64,000 nt of DNA from Dromiciops gliroides (lineage: Eukaryota; Chordata; Mammalia; Microbiotheria; Microbiotheriidae): NCBI RefSeq assembly GCF_019393635.1, contig NC_057861.1, positions 542,014,211 to 542,078,210 of the forward strand. Direction: 5' to 3'. The position numbers were made by a program, and so were the translations under genes. The notes beneath the pieces were generated by a model. It was not told the DNA's origin and did not search any database. It saw only the letters and a list, made by a program, of their open reading frames with translations. Shown here one piece after another: positions 1 to 10,625 of the stretch (within the stretch, counting starts at the first letter, position 1; each line of letters starts with the position of its first letter).

Positions 1-150
1 TGGTACAGTGGATAAAACACCGGCCCTGGATACAGGAAGACCTGAGTTCAAATTCAGCCTCAGACACTTGGCACTTACTAGCTGTGTGACCCTGGGCAAG
101 TCACTTAACCCCAATTGCCTCACACAAAAAAAAGAGAGAGAGAAGAAATA
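1..150 (+). mobile_element. tRNA-headed SINE, 5' cut by window edge
   Basis: Head ggtacagtggataaaac, B-box gagttcaaat, tail cacttaaccccaattgcctc plus A-rich end. Confidence 0.85.
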
Positions 151-662
151 AAACTAATCAATTGGGGAGGGGGGGTTGAGAGGTAGGGGAAGATGAAAAT
201 ACATGAACTATTCCATACTGAGGTATATTAGAGACTTCCTGTCTCTAGTGACTTCTTTTCAACAGAAGGTATATTTCTGCTGTCTTTGTTGCTGTTGTTT
301 TTAAGTGGAAGAATATGTAATTGGTAATTTAGCTCTAATTACATTCATTTTTGGAACTGTTAAGTATGTAGTTGTATATGTACCACAAAATATGCATGTT
401 ATGTGCATATGCATATATATATATATATATACACATTCCTGCTTATATTTTTAGTATATGCTTTTCATTTCCAGTATCAAGAGCAATAAATACCCCTCTT
501 TTGAGCCCTTATCTATATCTTTTAAATATTCATCATTATTATTTACTTTGTAATTTGTTTTTATGGTAAGTAATCTTTGTGAGTTGATGAAAATTTTCAA
601 ATTGAAATACATCAATGGGGTTATGAATAGGTTTCCATTTAAAACAAGGATTCATTATGGTG

Positions 663-872
663 TAGTTGAAAAAGCACTAGATTTGAAATTAAAAGACCTG
701 GGTTGGAGTCTGATCTCTTCTACTTATTGTATCACACCTTTGCCACATACTAGCTGAATGAATGACCTTGGACAAATAATTTTATTTCTCTAGGCTCCAG
801 TTTCCTAATCTATAAAATGAGGGTCTTGTACTAGATGGCCTGAAGTCCCTTCCAGCTCTAAATTTCCTAACC
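663..872 (+). mobile_element. MIR-like SINE
   Basis: agcactagatttgaaattaa, tgaccttggacaaataattt, cagtttcctaatctataaaa, cccttccagctctaaa. Confidence 0.6.
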
Positions 873-899
873 TGCCTGGTAATACTAATGGTAACTTTT

Positions 900-1232
900 A
901 ATAATTTGGTTTCCAGGTCACTTGTGTTTCCAATCAGAGTTCATATTTCTTCTATTTTTTCATTCTTTTTACTTTGGTTTATTGTTTTTTGATGTCTCCT
1001 GGTGTCATTAGCTTCCACAAGTGCAATTTTCACTTTTAAGGTATTGTTTTCTTCAGTGAGCTTTTGTACCTATTTTTCTATTTAGCCATTTCTGCTTTTT
1101 TAGTTCTTCAGTGAATTTTTGTATCTCCTTTTCCATTTGGCCTACTCTGCTTTTTAAGGAGTTCCATACTTCAGTGAATTTTTTGTGCCTCTTTTATCAT
1201 TAGGCCAGGTCTATTTTTTTTAAGTGTAGTTT

Positions 1233-1298
<66 letters not shown>

Positions 1299-2100
1299 AC
1301 GCGCACGTGCGCGTGCGCGAGCATCTTTTACCAAGCTGTTAATTCTCTTTTCATAATTTTCTTGAATCATTCCAATTTCTTTTCCCAATTTTTCCACTAT
1401 CATCTCTTTTCTTTAAAAACTTCAGGAATTCTTGTTAGGCTTGGATCCAATTAGCATTTTTCTTCGAGGCCTTGGTTGTAGCTGGTTTCATATTGTTGTC
1501 TTCCTCTGAGTTTATGTCTTGGTCTTTCCTGCCACCATAGCAGCTTTTTATGGTCAAGTTCCTTTTTTTCTTGTTTGTTCATTTTTCCAGCCTGTCTCTT
1601 TACTTTGAACTTTGCATTAAGGTTGGGCTCTGCTTACCTGGGGATGGGGAGCACTCATCCAACCTTCAGGCTTTTTTGTGATGCTATTTTCAGAACTAGT
1701 TCTGTGGGTCTGCAAGTTTTCAGTGCTTCTAAGATGGTAGTCACTGCTCTCCTGTTCTACATCTGATTTTTACCCAGGAAGGGTCCCTGCTCCCCTGCGG
1801 TTGAATATGCACATGTTCCTCTTATACTTAGAACTGTGGCCAGGCCCACCCCCCGTCTTCTGCATCCACAAGGGTTAGTGCTTTTCTGTGCCTTAGAACT
1901 ACAACTAGGGTCAGTGCTTCCTTGTAACAAACCACAAGCACTCCTCTCCACCTTGGAATTGCAACCTAGAACTATGTATCTCTGGGCTGTTGCTGCTGTC
2001 ATCTTGGCCACCTCCAAAGCCCACCACTGGTATTGTTGCTGCACAGACCTCGGCATCACAAACTTATTCTACTGACCTCCAAAGTTGTCTTAGGCTGGAA
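900..2100 (-). mobile_element. L1-type LINE fragment: ORF1 coiled coil and 5' region
   Basis: Minus-strand translation gives a Lys/Glu/Leu heptad protein: VEKLGKEIGMIQENYEKRIN near 1.34-1.40 kb, then KLTEENNTLKVKIALVEAND-type sequence near 1.0 kb, with stops between. This resembles the L1 ORF1 coiled coil. Sequence to 2.1 kb would be the 5' side. A (GA)n microsatellite splits the reading frame. The family call is tentative. Confidence 0.45.
1237..1320. repeat. (GA)n microsatellite with alternating GC/GT end
   Basis: About 60 bp of pure GA is followed by CACGCGCACGTGCGCGTGCG, an alternating purine-pyrimidine stretch. It sits in L1-like sequence. Confidence 0.95.
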
Positions 2101-3014
2101 AAAATGTCACACTCTGACCTCTTGTTTGCTTTACCTCTCCAAAATTTGATTTGAGGAGTTATTTTAAAGTTATCTGAAGGAGAATGAATTTAAGTGGGAA
2201 ATTGGTGGGAGAGATTACTTTTAAATTATATTTAGTTTCTTACATATATGTAATCCCATTTCCTTAGTATGTCCATATGACAATATACTTCATTCACTCT
2301 TACCAAATCACAGTAAGTTTATGTACTCCAGGTTTATTCTCCAAATAACTAACTCAAAATCTAAAAGAGAAGAAATGATTAAGCCTTTACTTACGGTAAC
2401 TCTGAGGTTCTGATAGCATCAAGTTAATTCGAGCTTGGGCATGCCTTTAGATCTACTCTTCTGATCTTGGACTAGTCTTTTCTCCCTTTTTCCAAGCTTT
2501 TTTCTTCCTCTTTCAAAACAATTTATGTAAGAGGAGGTCACAGTAATAAAAATAAACAGGCGTGTGTTGTGAAACATTTCAAACATAAAGTAACATTTGA
2601 TATTAATATTAAGCTACTCTAAATGCTTAAAATAACATACAAGATATTTTCATTTTCTATTTCAAGATAAACCTTTGGCAGCATCATAATAAAGATGAGG
2701 GGGTTTTTTTGTTGTTGGCTTACTAAATCCTTCTGACCAAGGATTTAGTGTCTGATGCTTTGAGGTCTACTTTTAAATTCCATGCACTGTGAGGGACAAG
2801 AATAACAAGCTGTGTAAGGTTAAGTTTTCCATTACTGGCCCACAGAGTGAATGGCTTATTTTATTAAGCTTTTGCACCAGGGTGTGAACAAGAAACCATA
2901 GGAAGGGTGTGTTAGTGATGAGAGAGTTCAAAGTCACAACTATATTCTCTTCTGTCTTGTGTCTCACTGCTTTCCAGCATTAGCAGGTAATTTTCAGAAT
3001 GGCATATAAAAGGA

Positions 3015-3178
3015 GGCAGCTAGGTGGCACAGTGGATAGAGCATCGGCCCTGGAGTCAGGAGGACCTGAGTTCAAATCCATCCTCATCCACTTTAACACT
3101 TACTAGCTGTGTGACCCTAGGCAAGTCACTTAACCCCAATTGCCTCACCAAAAGTTAAAAAAAATAAAATTTTAAAAA
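3015..3178 (+). mobile_element. tRNA-headed SINE
   Basis: Full length. Exact 12-bp duplication atggcatataaa at 2999-3010 and 3184-3195. Confidence 0.92.
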
Positions 3179-4187
3179 ACAGTATGGCATATAAAGTTGG
3201 AGAAATATATTTCATGAAAAAACATGTGAATGGCATGTCCCTAGAATATATTACTATTTAAGTAAAAATATTGTAATTTAAGCAATTTTTAAACTAAACT
3301 TGCTTTAACAAGAAAAAGATGCTTAATTTTTAGCTATTTGAAGAGTCTATCTTTTTGCAGTTTCTGTCAGGGTTTTGCCCATGGATTTATAATGTGTATT
3401 TAATTTACTCACAGAAAGGACATTTTCACCACTTTTATGAAATCTTTGAAAATTACTTACATTGAAGGTCTTCTTGATGCAAATATGACAAAGGTAGAGG
3501 AAGGCTTTTACAGAAAGTTCTCCATAACAGACTATATCTTTACAGTAATGTAATTGACTAAAAAATACTAATAATACTAAATCCCACTCTTTATTATTTG
3601 TTAATTATCTGTGGATTGTTCCTTTTTATATATGTTTGACTCAAGGCAAAATCTCCACCGTGATCTCTTCAATAATTCAGGCTTGAGAGTAAAAATGCAT
3701 GCAATAAGGTAAATGTGGACCATAAAATTCAGTTAAGATCAACTTTACTAATCAGATACTAAAGATACAAAGTTAAAAGGATCCTGAATTATAATAAAAC
3801 TACCCCCCTTTTTATGGTAATTCTCACTTAGGTGGGTCTTTCTTATACTCCTGTAAGCAAGGCAGTCAAATGGCCTCCTTTCCCCTAACATTAAAGAATC
3901 ATCCTAGTATGTATTTTTCCCCCTGGTATGTCCAGTGCTGGGCAGGGTTGAAGAGAGTGAAGGTGTAGAGAATGAGGTTAAGACACCCCATGTGCCTCAT
4001 ATAGATCCCCAGCACAGCCACCAAAAGCAGCAGCATCATGAACATGACTGTAGCAGCACTGAACAAGTTCAAACCACGTACACATATTTTTAAATCCCAT
4101 AAAAATCCTTGATAAAAATAACCACAAAGATAACTCTTCAATAGAATTCAATAGATCATTAACATCCAGCAAGGTATAAATCAAATT

Positions 4188-4422
4188 TTGTTGTTCTTCA
4201 GTTGTTTCAGTCATATCCAAGTCTTCATGACCCCATTTGGAGTTTTCTTGGCAAAGATACTGGAATGGTTTGCCATTTCTTTTTCCATCTCATTTTTACA
4301 GATGAGGAAACTGAGGCAAACAGGGTTAAGTGACTTGCCCATGGTCACACAGCTAGTGTCTGAGGCTGAATTTGAACTCAGGTCTTCCTCACGCCAGACT
4401 TGATCCACTGCACCACTTTGTT
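4188..4422 (-). mobile_element. Long-type tRNA-headed SINE (with 3' extension)
   Basis: Minus-strand SINE head, then ctcagtttcctcatctgtaa and gccaagaaaactccaaatgg, ending in a tgaaacaactgaa-like tail. The long type has about 110 bp more 3' sequence than the common short type. Confidence 0.85.
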
Positions 4423-4453
4423 ATCCATAAATCTAATAGCAAGCATTTATTAA

Positions 4454-4938
4454 TGTGAGGGGAAAATCCATCCTCTTCTCAATAATTCTCAGGAACTCAG
4501 CAGCGAAGTGACAAAGGCTCTTTATTTTCGTCTCATGAGAAGGAGGCACCCTAGTGTGGAGCTAGTGGGTGCCCAGAAAGGGGGCTCACAGGTCCTGTTT
4601 TATACCCTAGTCCCTAACACGAATGGACCCTTCCCTTTTTCATCACTGGTCCAATTACTCAAGGGTTACAATCTACACGCAAAAACTAGCTAATCAGGAT
4701 GCAGTATTCCCACCCCTCTTCCTTGTATGGGCATAACTCAGGAGTGGACCTTATACTTCCTTATATGGACACAACTCTGGAGTGGACCTTATTGAGACCA
4801 GGGCTCCTTGAACCATTTGATTGTGTTAATCTGAGGGGGAGGATGGAATCTGAGACCTTTGTCCTACAGACAGGTCAGGAGGAGTATGACTGACTGTTAC
4901 ATCCACATGGAGAGGCGACAACTACCCATTTTCTCACA
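4454..4938 (-). mobile_element. Solo LTR of an endogenous retrovirus (485 bp)
   Basis: The ends are TGTGAG...CTCACA, a perfect 6-bp terminal inverted repeat with canonical TG/CA. It is flanked by the 5-bp duplication ATTAA at 4449-4453 and 4939-4943. Removing the LTR rejoins an L2/MIR-like tail (catttattaa + gtacttgctg). On the minus strand it has a TATA box (GTATAAAAC, about 4600) and AATAAA near 4530, giving a normal U3-R-U5 order. U3 carries a tandem repeat of about 35-40 bp around GGAGTGGACCTTAT. No internal retroviral region or coding sequence remains. Confidence 0.88.
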
Positions 4939-5559
4939 ATTAAGTACTTGCTGTATACAAGGCACTACTCTAGGTGCAAGGGTTAGAATCCAAAAAAAAG
5001 GAACCATCTCTACTCTCAAGTTTACATTTAATCAAGAGATACAATATGGGTTCAGTAATAAAAGAAAATGTTCTTTCAACCAAGAGTGATATAAATGTTT
5101 CTACTAGGGCAACTGAAGAAGGAACTATGCACCAAGAAAAAGTTTGGTTTGTGTAACATTCAGATGGATCTGTGATGTGGGTTTTAACTTCAGTGATACA
5201 GAATCAAGCTAGATAATATATGAAAAATGCTTTGCCAACCTTAAAGCACTATGTAAATTCTAAATATTATGTTGTTATTATCATCACAACCCATTCGTGC
5301 ATAGCTGCGTGCCTGTCCTGCGAATTCCTGTCTTTGTATTCCCATAAATTAACTTAAGGGGTTCCACCCAATTTGTCTTTGGCATAACAAGAATCACTCT
5401 ACTCCAGACTTATGTGTGTATACATGCATGAATGAATGAAGAGACATTTACCAAGATTTTATTATGTACTAAGCACTGTGCTGGGAATACAAATATAAAA
5501 AGCTAGACAGTCCCTGCTATCTGGGAGCTTTTACACTCTTATTGAAGGAGTCAAACTTC

Positions 5560-5900
5560 TAGGCAGATTGAAAGGCCTGGCAAAGTTCTAAGGGTGTGAC
5601 ACATATGGACTAGTGTGTTTTTAATTCTGAGGACTGTTTAGGACCTACCACAGAGCATCCAAAGGAATGCAACCAGTGTGAGGGGATCTTGCCATGTGAG
5701 GATCATTTGATGGAATTAGAGGTACTTATCCTGGAGAAGGAAAGGAGAGCCTTATAGGAGAGAGTTGAGGGTTGACATTTAGAAGGATTACATTTGTTCT
5801 GCTTGGCCTCCTAGGGGCTAACTCTTAGATCAGTGGATGGAAGCTGCTGGGAGATAGACTTCAGCTGGCTGTAGGGAGCAAGTTCCTAATCTTTAAAATT
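5560..5900 (+). mobile_element. CR1/L3-like LINE 3' fragment
   Basis: It contains degraded versions of stretches seen in the other CR1/L3 pieces of this window: ggacctaccacagagcatcc, a gatggaattagaggtactt-type segment and tgttctgcttggcctc. No intact frame remains. Confidence 0.4.
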
Positions 5901-5922
5901 ATTTATTCAAAAGTAAAATGGA

Positions 5923-6070
5923 GGGCAGCTAGGTGGCACAGTTGATAAAGCACCAGCCCTGGATTCAGGAGGACCTGAGTTCAAATCTGGCCTCAGACAC
6001 TTGACCCTAACTATGTGACCCTGAGCAAATCACTTAACCCTCATTGCTCTCCCCCCCCCCCAAAAAAAAA
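5923..6070 (+). mobile_element. tRNA-headed SINE
   Basis: Full head and tail. Flanks share aaaagtaaa. A C-run of ten precedes the A-tail. Confidence 0.88.
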
Positions 6071-6340
6071 GTAAACTGGGCTAGCTTTCTATAAGAGCAT
6101 GTAGTGGAGCTTCACAGGCAATCAACAAGCATTTATTAGGCACCAACTAGGTGCCAACTACTTTTTTAGACTTGAGGGATACAAAGAAAAGTCAAAAATA
6201 GTCTCTGCTCCCAAGGAACACAGTCTAGTAGGTGAGATCACTTGCAAATAACCATGTACAAAAAAGATGTTTGATCAATTGGAGATAATTAACAGAGCAA
6301 AGATGCTATTATTAAATGGGCAGTCAAGAAAGGCTTCTGG

Positions 6341-6403
6341 GGGACAGCTGGGTGGCGCAATGCATAAAGCACTGGCCCTGGATTCAGGAGGACCTGAGTT
6401 CAA
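6341..6403 (+). mobile_element. SINE 5' fragment
   Basis: Only the head and B-box (gacctgagttcaaa) remain. It breaks off into unrelated sequence. Confidence 0.7.
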
Positions 6404-6453
6404 AGATTGTTGTACATAGCATGAAAGAAAGAAATAGATCTGTGTAGATGATA

Positions 6454-6700
6454 GGCAGCTGGGCAGCACAGTGGATAGAGTGCCAGGCTTGCAGTCAGGA
6501 AGATTCATCTCCCTGAGTTCAAATCTGGCCTCAGACACTAGCTCTGTGACCCTAAGCAAATCACTTAACCCTGTTTGCCTCAGTTTCCTCATCTGCAGAA
6601 TGAGTTGGGGAAGGAGATGGCAGACCACTCCCCATTATCTCTGCCAAGAAAACCCCAAATGGTGTCACAAAGAGTCACAGGACTAAAACAACTTAAACAA
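6454..6700 (+). mobile_element. Long-type tRNA-headed SINE
   Basis: Head ggcagctgggcagcacagtg, then cagtttcctcatctgcagaa and gccaagaaaaccccaaatgg, ending actaaaacaacttaaac. Confidence 0.85.
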
Positions 6701-6850
6701 GGGCAGCTAGGTGGTGCAGTGGATAAAGCACCTGCCCTGGATTCAGGAGGACCTGAGTTCAAATCTGACCTCAGATGCTTGACACTTAATAGCTGTGTGA
6801 CCACGGGCAAGTCACTTAACCCTCATTGCCCCCACCAAAAAAAAAAAAAA
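6701..6850 (+). mobile_element. tRNA-headed SINE inserted at the tail of the preceding SINE
   Basis: The 15-bp duplication aaacaacttaaacaa precedes and follows it. The target is the end of the long-type SINE. Confidence 0.9.
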
Positions 6851-6884
6851 AACAACTTAAACAAAAAGATAATAAATCTAGCGG

Positions 6885-7160
6885 GGGGAGAAATAAGCAT
6901 TTACAGAATGTCTACTGCGTGGTAGCCTCTGTGCTAAGTGCTTTACAAATATTATCTCATTCAGTCTTCACAACAACTCTATAAGACAGGTGCTATCATT
7001 ATCCCCATTTTACAGTTGAGGAAACTGAGACAATAGAGGTTAAAGTGACTTGCCCAGGGTCACACAGGAAGAAAGTGTCTGAGGCCAGATTCTGAATTCA
7101 GGTCTTTCTGACTCCAAGTCCAGGGTTCTACTCATGCAGCCACTTAGCTGCCTCTTAAAT
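6885..7160 (-). mobile_element. MIR-like SINE
   Basis: gtgctaagtgctttacaaat, ccccattttacagttgagga, cttgcccagggtcacacagg, ccacttagctgcctc. Confidence 0.7.
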
Positions 7161-7324
7161 CTACCAGCAGGCTCAATGTAAAAGCAGCTTGTCTAAGTTC
7201 TCTCTCTACTGATAGCCTTCAAATCCAATAATCACTATGTAAATAAGCTACTGCTGTTTGGATATTAGTCCTGGAGTTGAATGAGCAAAAAGATTCTGGT
7301 AGATGCCATCTTGCATCTATAACC

Positions 7325-7385
7325 ACATACATACATACATACATACATACATACATACATACATACATACATACATACATACATA
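7325..7385. repeat. (CATA)n microsatellite
   Basis: Fifteen or so perfect catacatacata-type units. Confidence 0.97.
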
Positions 7386-7731
7386 GGTGTGTGTTGTAGC
7401 TAAGGGTAAAGGACCAACTAATAACCATCCCTAACAGATTCAGTGAGCAGATATGTCATGTTGTGTTTCTGTTTACATATCTGATGACTTAATGCCTTTT
7501 GCCTTGATCATAAATATTAGTCCTAGATTGTGGTCTTTAATCATGGCAAGTACAATTGAACTGCTATGTTGCTTCAGATGAGGACATCTCCAACCCATCC
7601 TTCATGGTGGTGAGAGATATACAGGTTACACATTGCACATGTTTTGGGACTTTTTTCAATGTATTGATAAGTCGTGCTGATTTTTCTTCTGAGTTTTCTT
7701 TGTCTTTTTGTCTTTAAAAAATACTATTTAT

Positions 7732-7880
7732 GGGCAGCTAGGTGGCGCAGTGGATAGAGCACCGGCCCTGGAGTCAGGAGTACCTGAGTTCAAATCCAGC
7801 CTCATACACTTAACACTTACTAGCTGTGTGACCCTGGGCAAGTCACTTAACCCCAATTGCCTCACTAAAAAAAATAAATA
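7732..7880 (+). mobile_element. tRNA-headed SINE, first of a tandem pair
   Basis: Complete copy with aatactattta on both sides (7720-7730 and 7880-7890). Confidence 0.9.
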
Positions 7881-7893
7881 ATACTATTTATTA

Positions 7894-8040
7894 GGGGCAG
7901 CTAGGTGGCACAGTGGATAGAGCACCGGCCCTGGAGTCAGGAGGACATGAGTTCAAATCCAGCCTCAGACATTTAACACTTACTAGCTGTGTGACCTTGG
8001 GCAAGTCACTTAACCCCAATTGACTCACCAAAAAAAAAAA
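7894..8040 (+). mobile_element. tRNA-headed SINE, second of a tandem pair
   Basis: Complete copy sharing the middle aatactattta, with a third copy aatactattt at 8041-8050. Confidence 0.9.
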
Positions 8041-8428
8041 AATACTATTTGTTATATAGGATGGCTCTCTGGGAAGAGGACCAGGAGGAATAGTGGGGAT
8101 AACTATGAGAATGTAAAAAACAGAAGACATCAATGAAAACTTTTTTAAAGTAATATAAAAACAAGGCATCAATTAAAAAATTCTTGAAAATAACAGGACT
8201 AGAACAAAAACTTTTAACATCTGGTTCTTTGGTGTAAAATTCAGATAAGTGAAAATGCAAAGATATTTTCTGATGGGGATATGAGATCTTAGACAAATTT
8301 AAGAACCAAAGTATGAACTAGAAAATAATCTTTTAAATGTGTCATATTTTTATGACTTTGTTATTCTTTCCTGTTTCAGACTTGGTTGAGGGAAGATCCT
8401 CCAAATGGTCTTAAGAAATATTCCTTCT

Positions 8429-8576
8429 GGGGCGGCTAGGTGGTACAGTGGATAAAGCATGGGCCCTGGATTCAGGAGGACCTGAGTTCAAATCCAGCCT
8501 CAAATATTTGACACTTACTAGCTGTGACCCTGGGAAAGTCACGTAACCCTCATTGCCCAGCCAAAAAAAAAGGAAA
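8429..8576 (+). mobile_element. tRNA-headed SINE
   Basis: The flanks repeat agaaatRttccttc. The tail is ccctcattgcccagcc. Confidence 0.88.
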
Positions 8577-8984
8577 GGAAGGAAAGAAATGTTCCTTCCT
8601 TTGTATAGCATAAACATTCTGAACATAACATGCATTCTCTATATTTCGCATACATCAAGGATCCCACACATCAAATGGTCCCAGAACTATGTATACATAG
8701 CATATTCATTGAGCACATAACATACATACTTACATACACTGTACACATATATACTGTATATGTCAAGGATCTGTGGTTTTGGCACCAGATGCATATAGCA
8801 ACTCCTCTGTAACTCAGCAGATACATTCTTTGATACAATTTAAGAATTTGCCCGAGTTTCAGAGAAGTAGATTTACCCTTTGTCATACATGTAAATGTCA
8901 GAAACAAGATTTGAACCAATCTCACTCTGTCTAGCTCTTTTCCCAATATAACGTATACCTTCTAATAGCAAATATATCTCTTTT

Positions 8985-9178
8985 CATAGAAGTAGAGCCA
9001 AAAGGGACGTTAGGGGCCATAGAGTCTAGCCCCCTCATTTTCCAGATGAGGGAACCCTAAGCAAGCAATGACATCTTAAGGACTTGCCCAGGGACACACA
9101 CAAGCTAATAAGTATCTGAGGCAGATTTTGAACCTGGGTCTTTCTGACTCCCAGCTCAGTGCCCTACTCTCTGCCATA
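8985..9178 (-). mobile_element. MIR-like SINE
   Basis: agaagtagagccaaaaggga, cattttccagatgagggaac, aacctgggtctttctgactc. Confidence 0.6.
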
Positions 9179-9237
9179 CTTCAAAATTAAAATTACTACT
9201 TTACCAAAAATTTACTGAAATTTTAATGACTTTGACT

Positions 9238-9376
9238 TGTTTGTTTGTTTGTTATGGGGCTATGGGGATTAAGTGACTTGCCCAGGGTCACATAGCTAGT
9301 CTGAGGCTAGACTTTAACTCAGGTACTCCTGAATCCAGGGCTGGTGCTTTATCCATTGCGCCACCAAGCTGCCCCC
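9238..9376 (-). mobile_element. tRNA-headed SINE
   Basis: Reverse copy flanked by aatgactttgactt on both sides. The tail has become (TTTG)n. Confidence 0.9.
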
Positions 9377-9439
9377 AATGACTTTGACTTTTGATCTGTG
9401 TGTGAAGTGGCTTTCAAACATTTTTAAAACTTTAATTTT

Positions 9440-10045
9440 TTTTGTAATATCAAAATAACCGGTATCATGAAGGGCCTTGAGTCTTTGTCATGAGGATCAG
9501 TTGAAGGAACTGGGCATTTTAGTTTGGAAAAGAGAAGTCCCAGAATTACTGACAGCTGTCTCCAAGCAGTTGAAGACTGATCACTTGTAGGAGCTGTTAG
9601 AATTGTTCTTTTAGGGGGCAGCTAGGTGGCGCAGTGGATAAAGCACTGGCCCTGGATTCAGGAGTACCTGAGTTCAAATCCGGCCTCAGACACTTAACAC
9701 TAGCTGTGTGACCCTGGGTAAGTCACTTAACCCCGATTGCCTTACCAAAAAAAAAAAAAAAAAAGAATTGTTCTTTTGGACCCCAGAGGAGCCAGAAACA
9801 ATGAGTGAAAATTTCAAGGTGGTAAATTTAGACTTGGGGGAGGGGAACAACAACCTGGAGCAATTAGAATTATCTGACATTGGAATGAACCGCCTCAAGA
9901 TTGGATTCCTCATCTTGACCATTTTCAAGAATCTGGACAACCACTTCTTGCTTTGTTAGAGAGAAGGTTCCTTTGGTGTATAGATTAGATCAGATGGCCA
10001 CCGAGGTCCCTTCCCACTTTCAGGTTCTGGGGTCAAATCACAAGC
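9440..10045 (+). mobile_element. CR1/L3-like LINE C-terminal fragment split by a SINE
   Basis: It reads gggccttgagtctttgtc, then gaaggaactgggcatttt and ccagaggagccagaaacaat, the order found in the last part of CR1-type ORF2 and its 3' UTR. The SINE at 9614-9764 interrupts it, with an exact duplication. Confidence 0.5.
9614..9764 (+). mobile_element. tRNA-headed SINE inside CR1/L3 fragment
   Basis: Exact 13-bp duplication gaattgttctttt at 9600-9612 and 9765-9777. Confidence 0.93.
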
Positions 10046-10254
10046 ATGGAGCTAAATACAAGCTTTTGAGGAAGGAATTTAAGAACACCTAGTAATCATC
10101 TAGGCGCCATGCTCTCTCTCAAAGTGGTTACAATGAATAGGAAAATGCTAAGTCCAAAGTCAAGGGATGTGGGTCTTTATCCAGGCTCTGCCCCTTACTA
10201 CCTTTTATTTTGATCCTTGGGTTTACCATTCTTCCTTTTAGATTGTGCTTTTAA

Positions 10255-10625
10255 TACTCCTCTATTGGTTTCTTTTAAAAATTTTATTTTATTTTTAACT
10301 TATGGAATAAAACAAGCATTTCCATAACAGTATAATAAAAAAAAAAGATGATTACGCATGGAACTGCACATCTATTATGTACAATTTGCTATTCCTTTGA
10401 AATATATAATAAAGTTATCATGTAAATTTTTTTTCTTCCCTACCCATATCCTGCCCTTGAGATGGCTACCATTAAATGCAAATAGGTATATAGATGTAAA
10501 ATTATTCTATACATTCTTCTATTATCAGGTCTTTCTCTGTTTGCAAATAGCATCTTTCTTCATGTCCTTTTTTATAATAGTCAAAATGACATTTGCATTT
10601 TTCAAAATCATTTTTTTATTTATTT
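10255..10625 (-). mobile_element. LINE (L1-like) 3' region fragment
   Basis: It has minus-strand LINE tail character: oligo-T-rich left side, then ctgttgtaaat-like and caaatagcatctttcttcat motifs shared with other L1-like tails here. Degraded. Confidence 0.35.

Noticed and set aside
7325..7385. Regular short direct repeats that could suggest an array
   Set aside because: A plain CATA microsatellite with no spacers, in a vertebrate intron. Not CRISPR.
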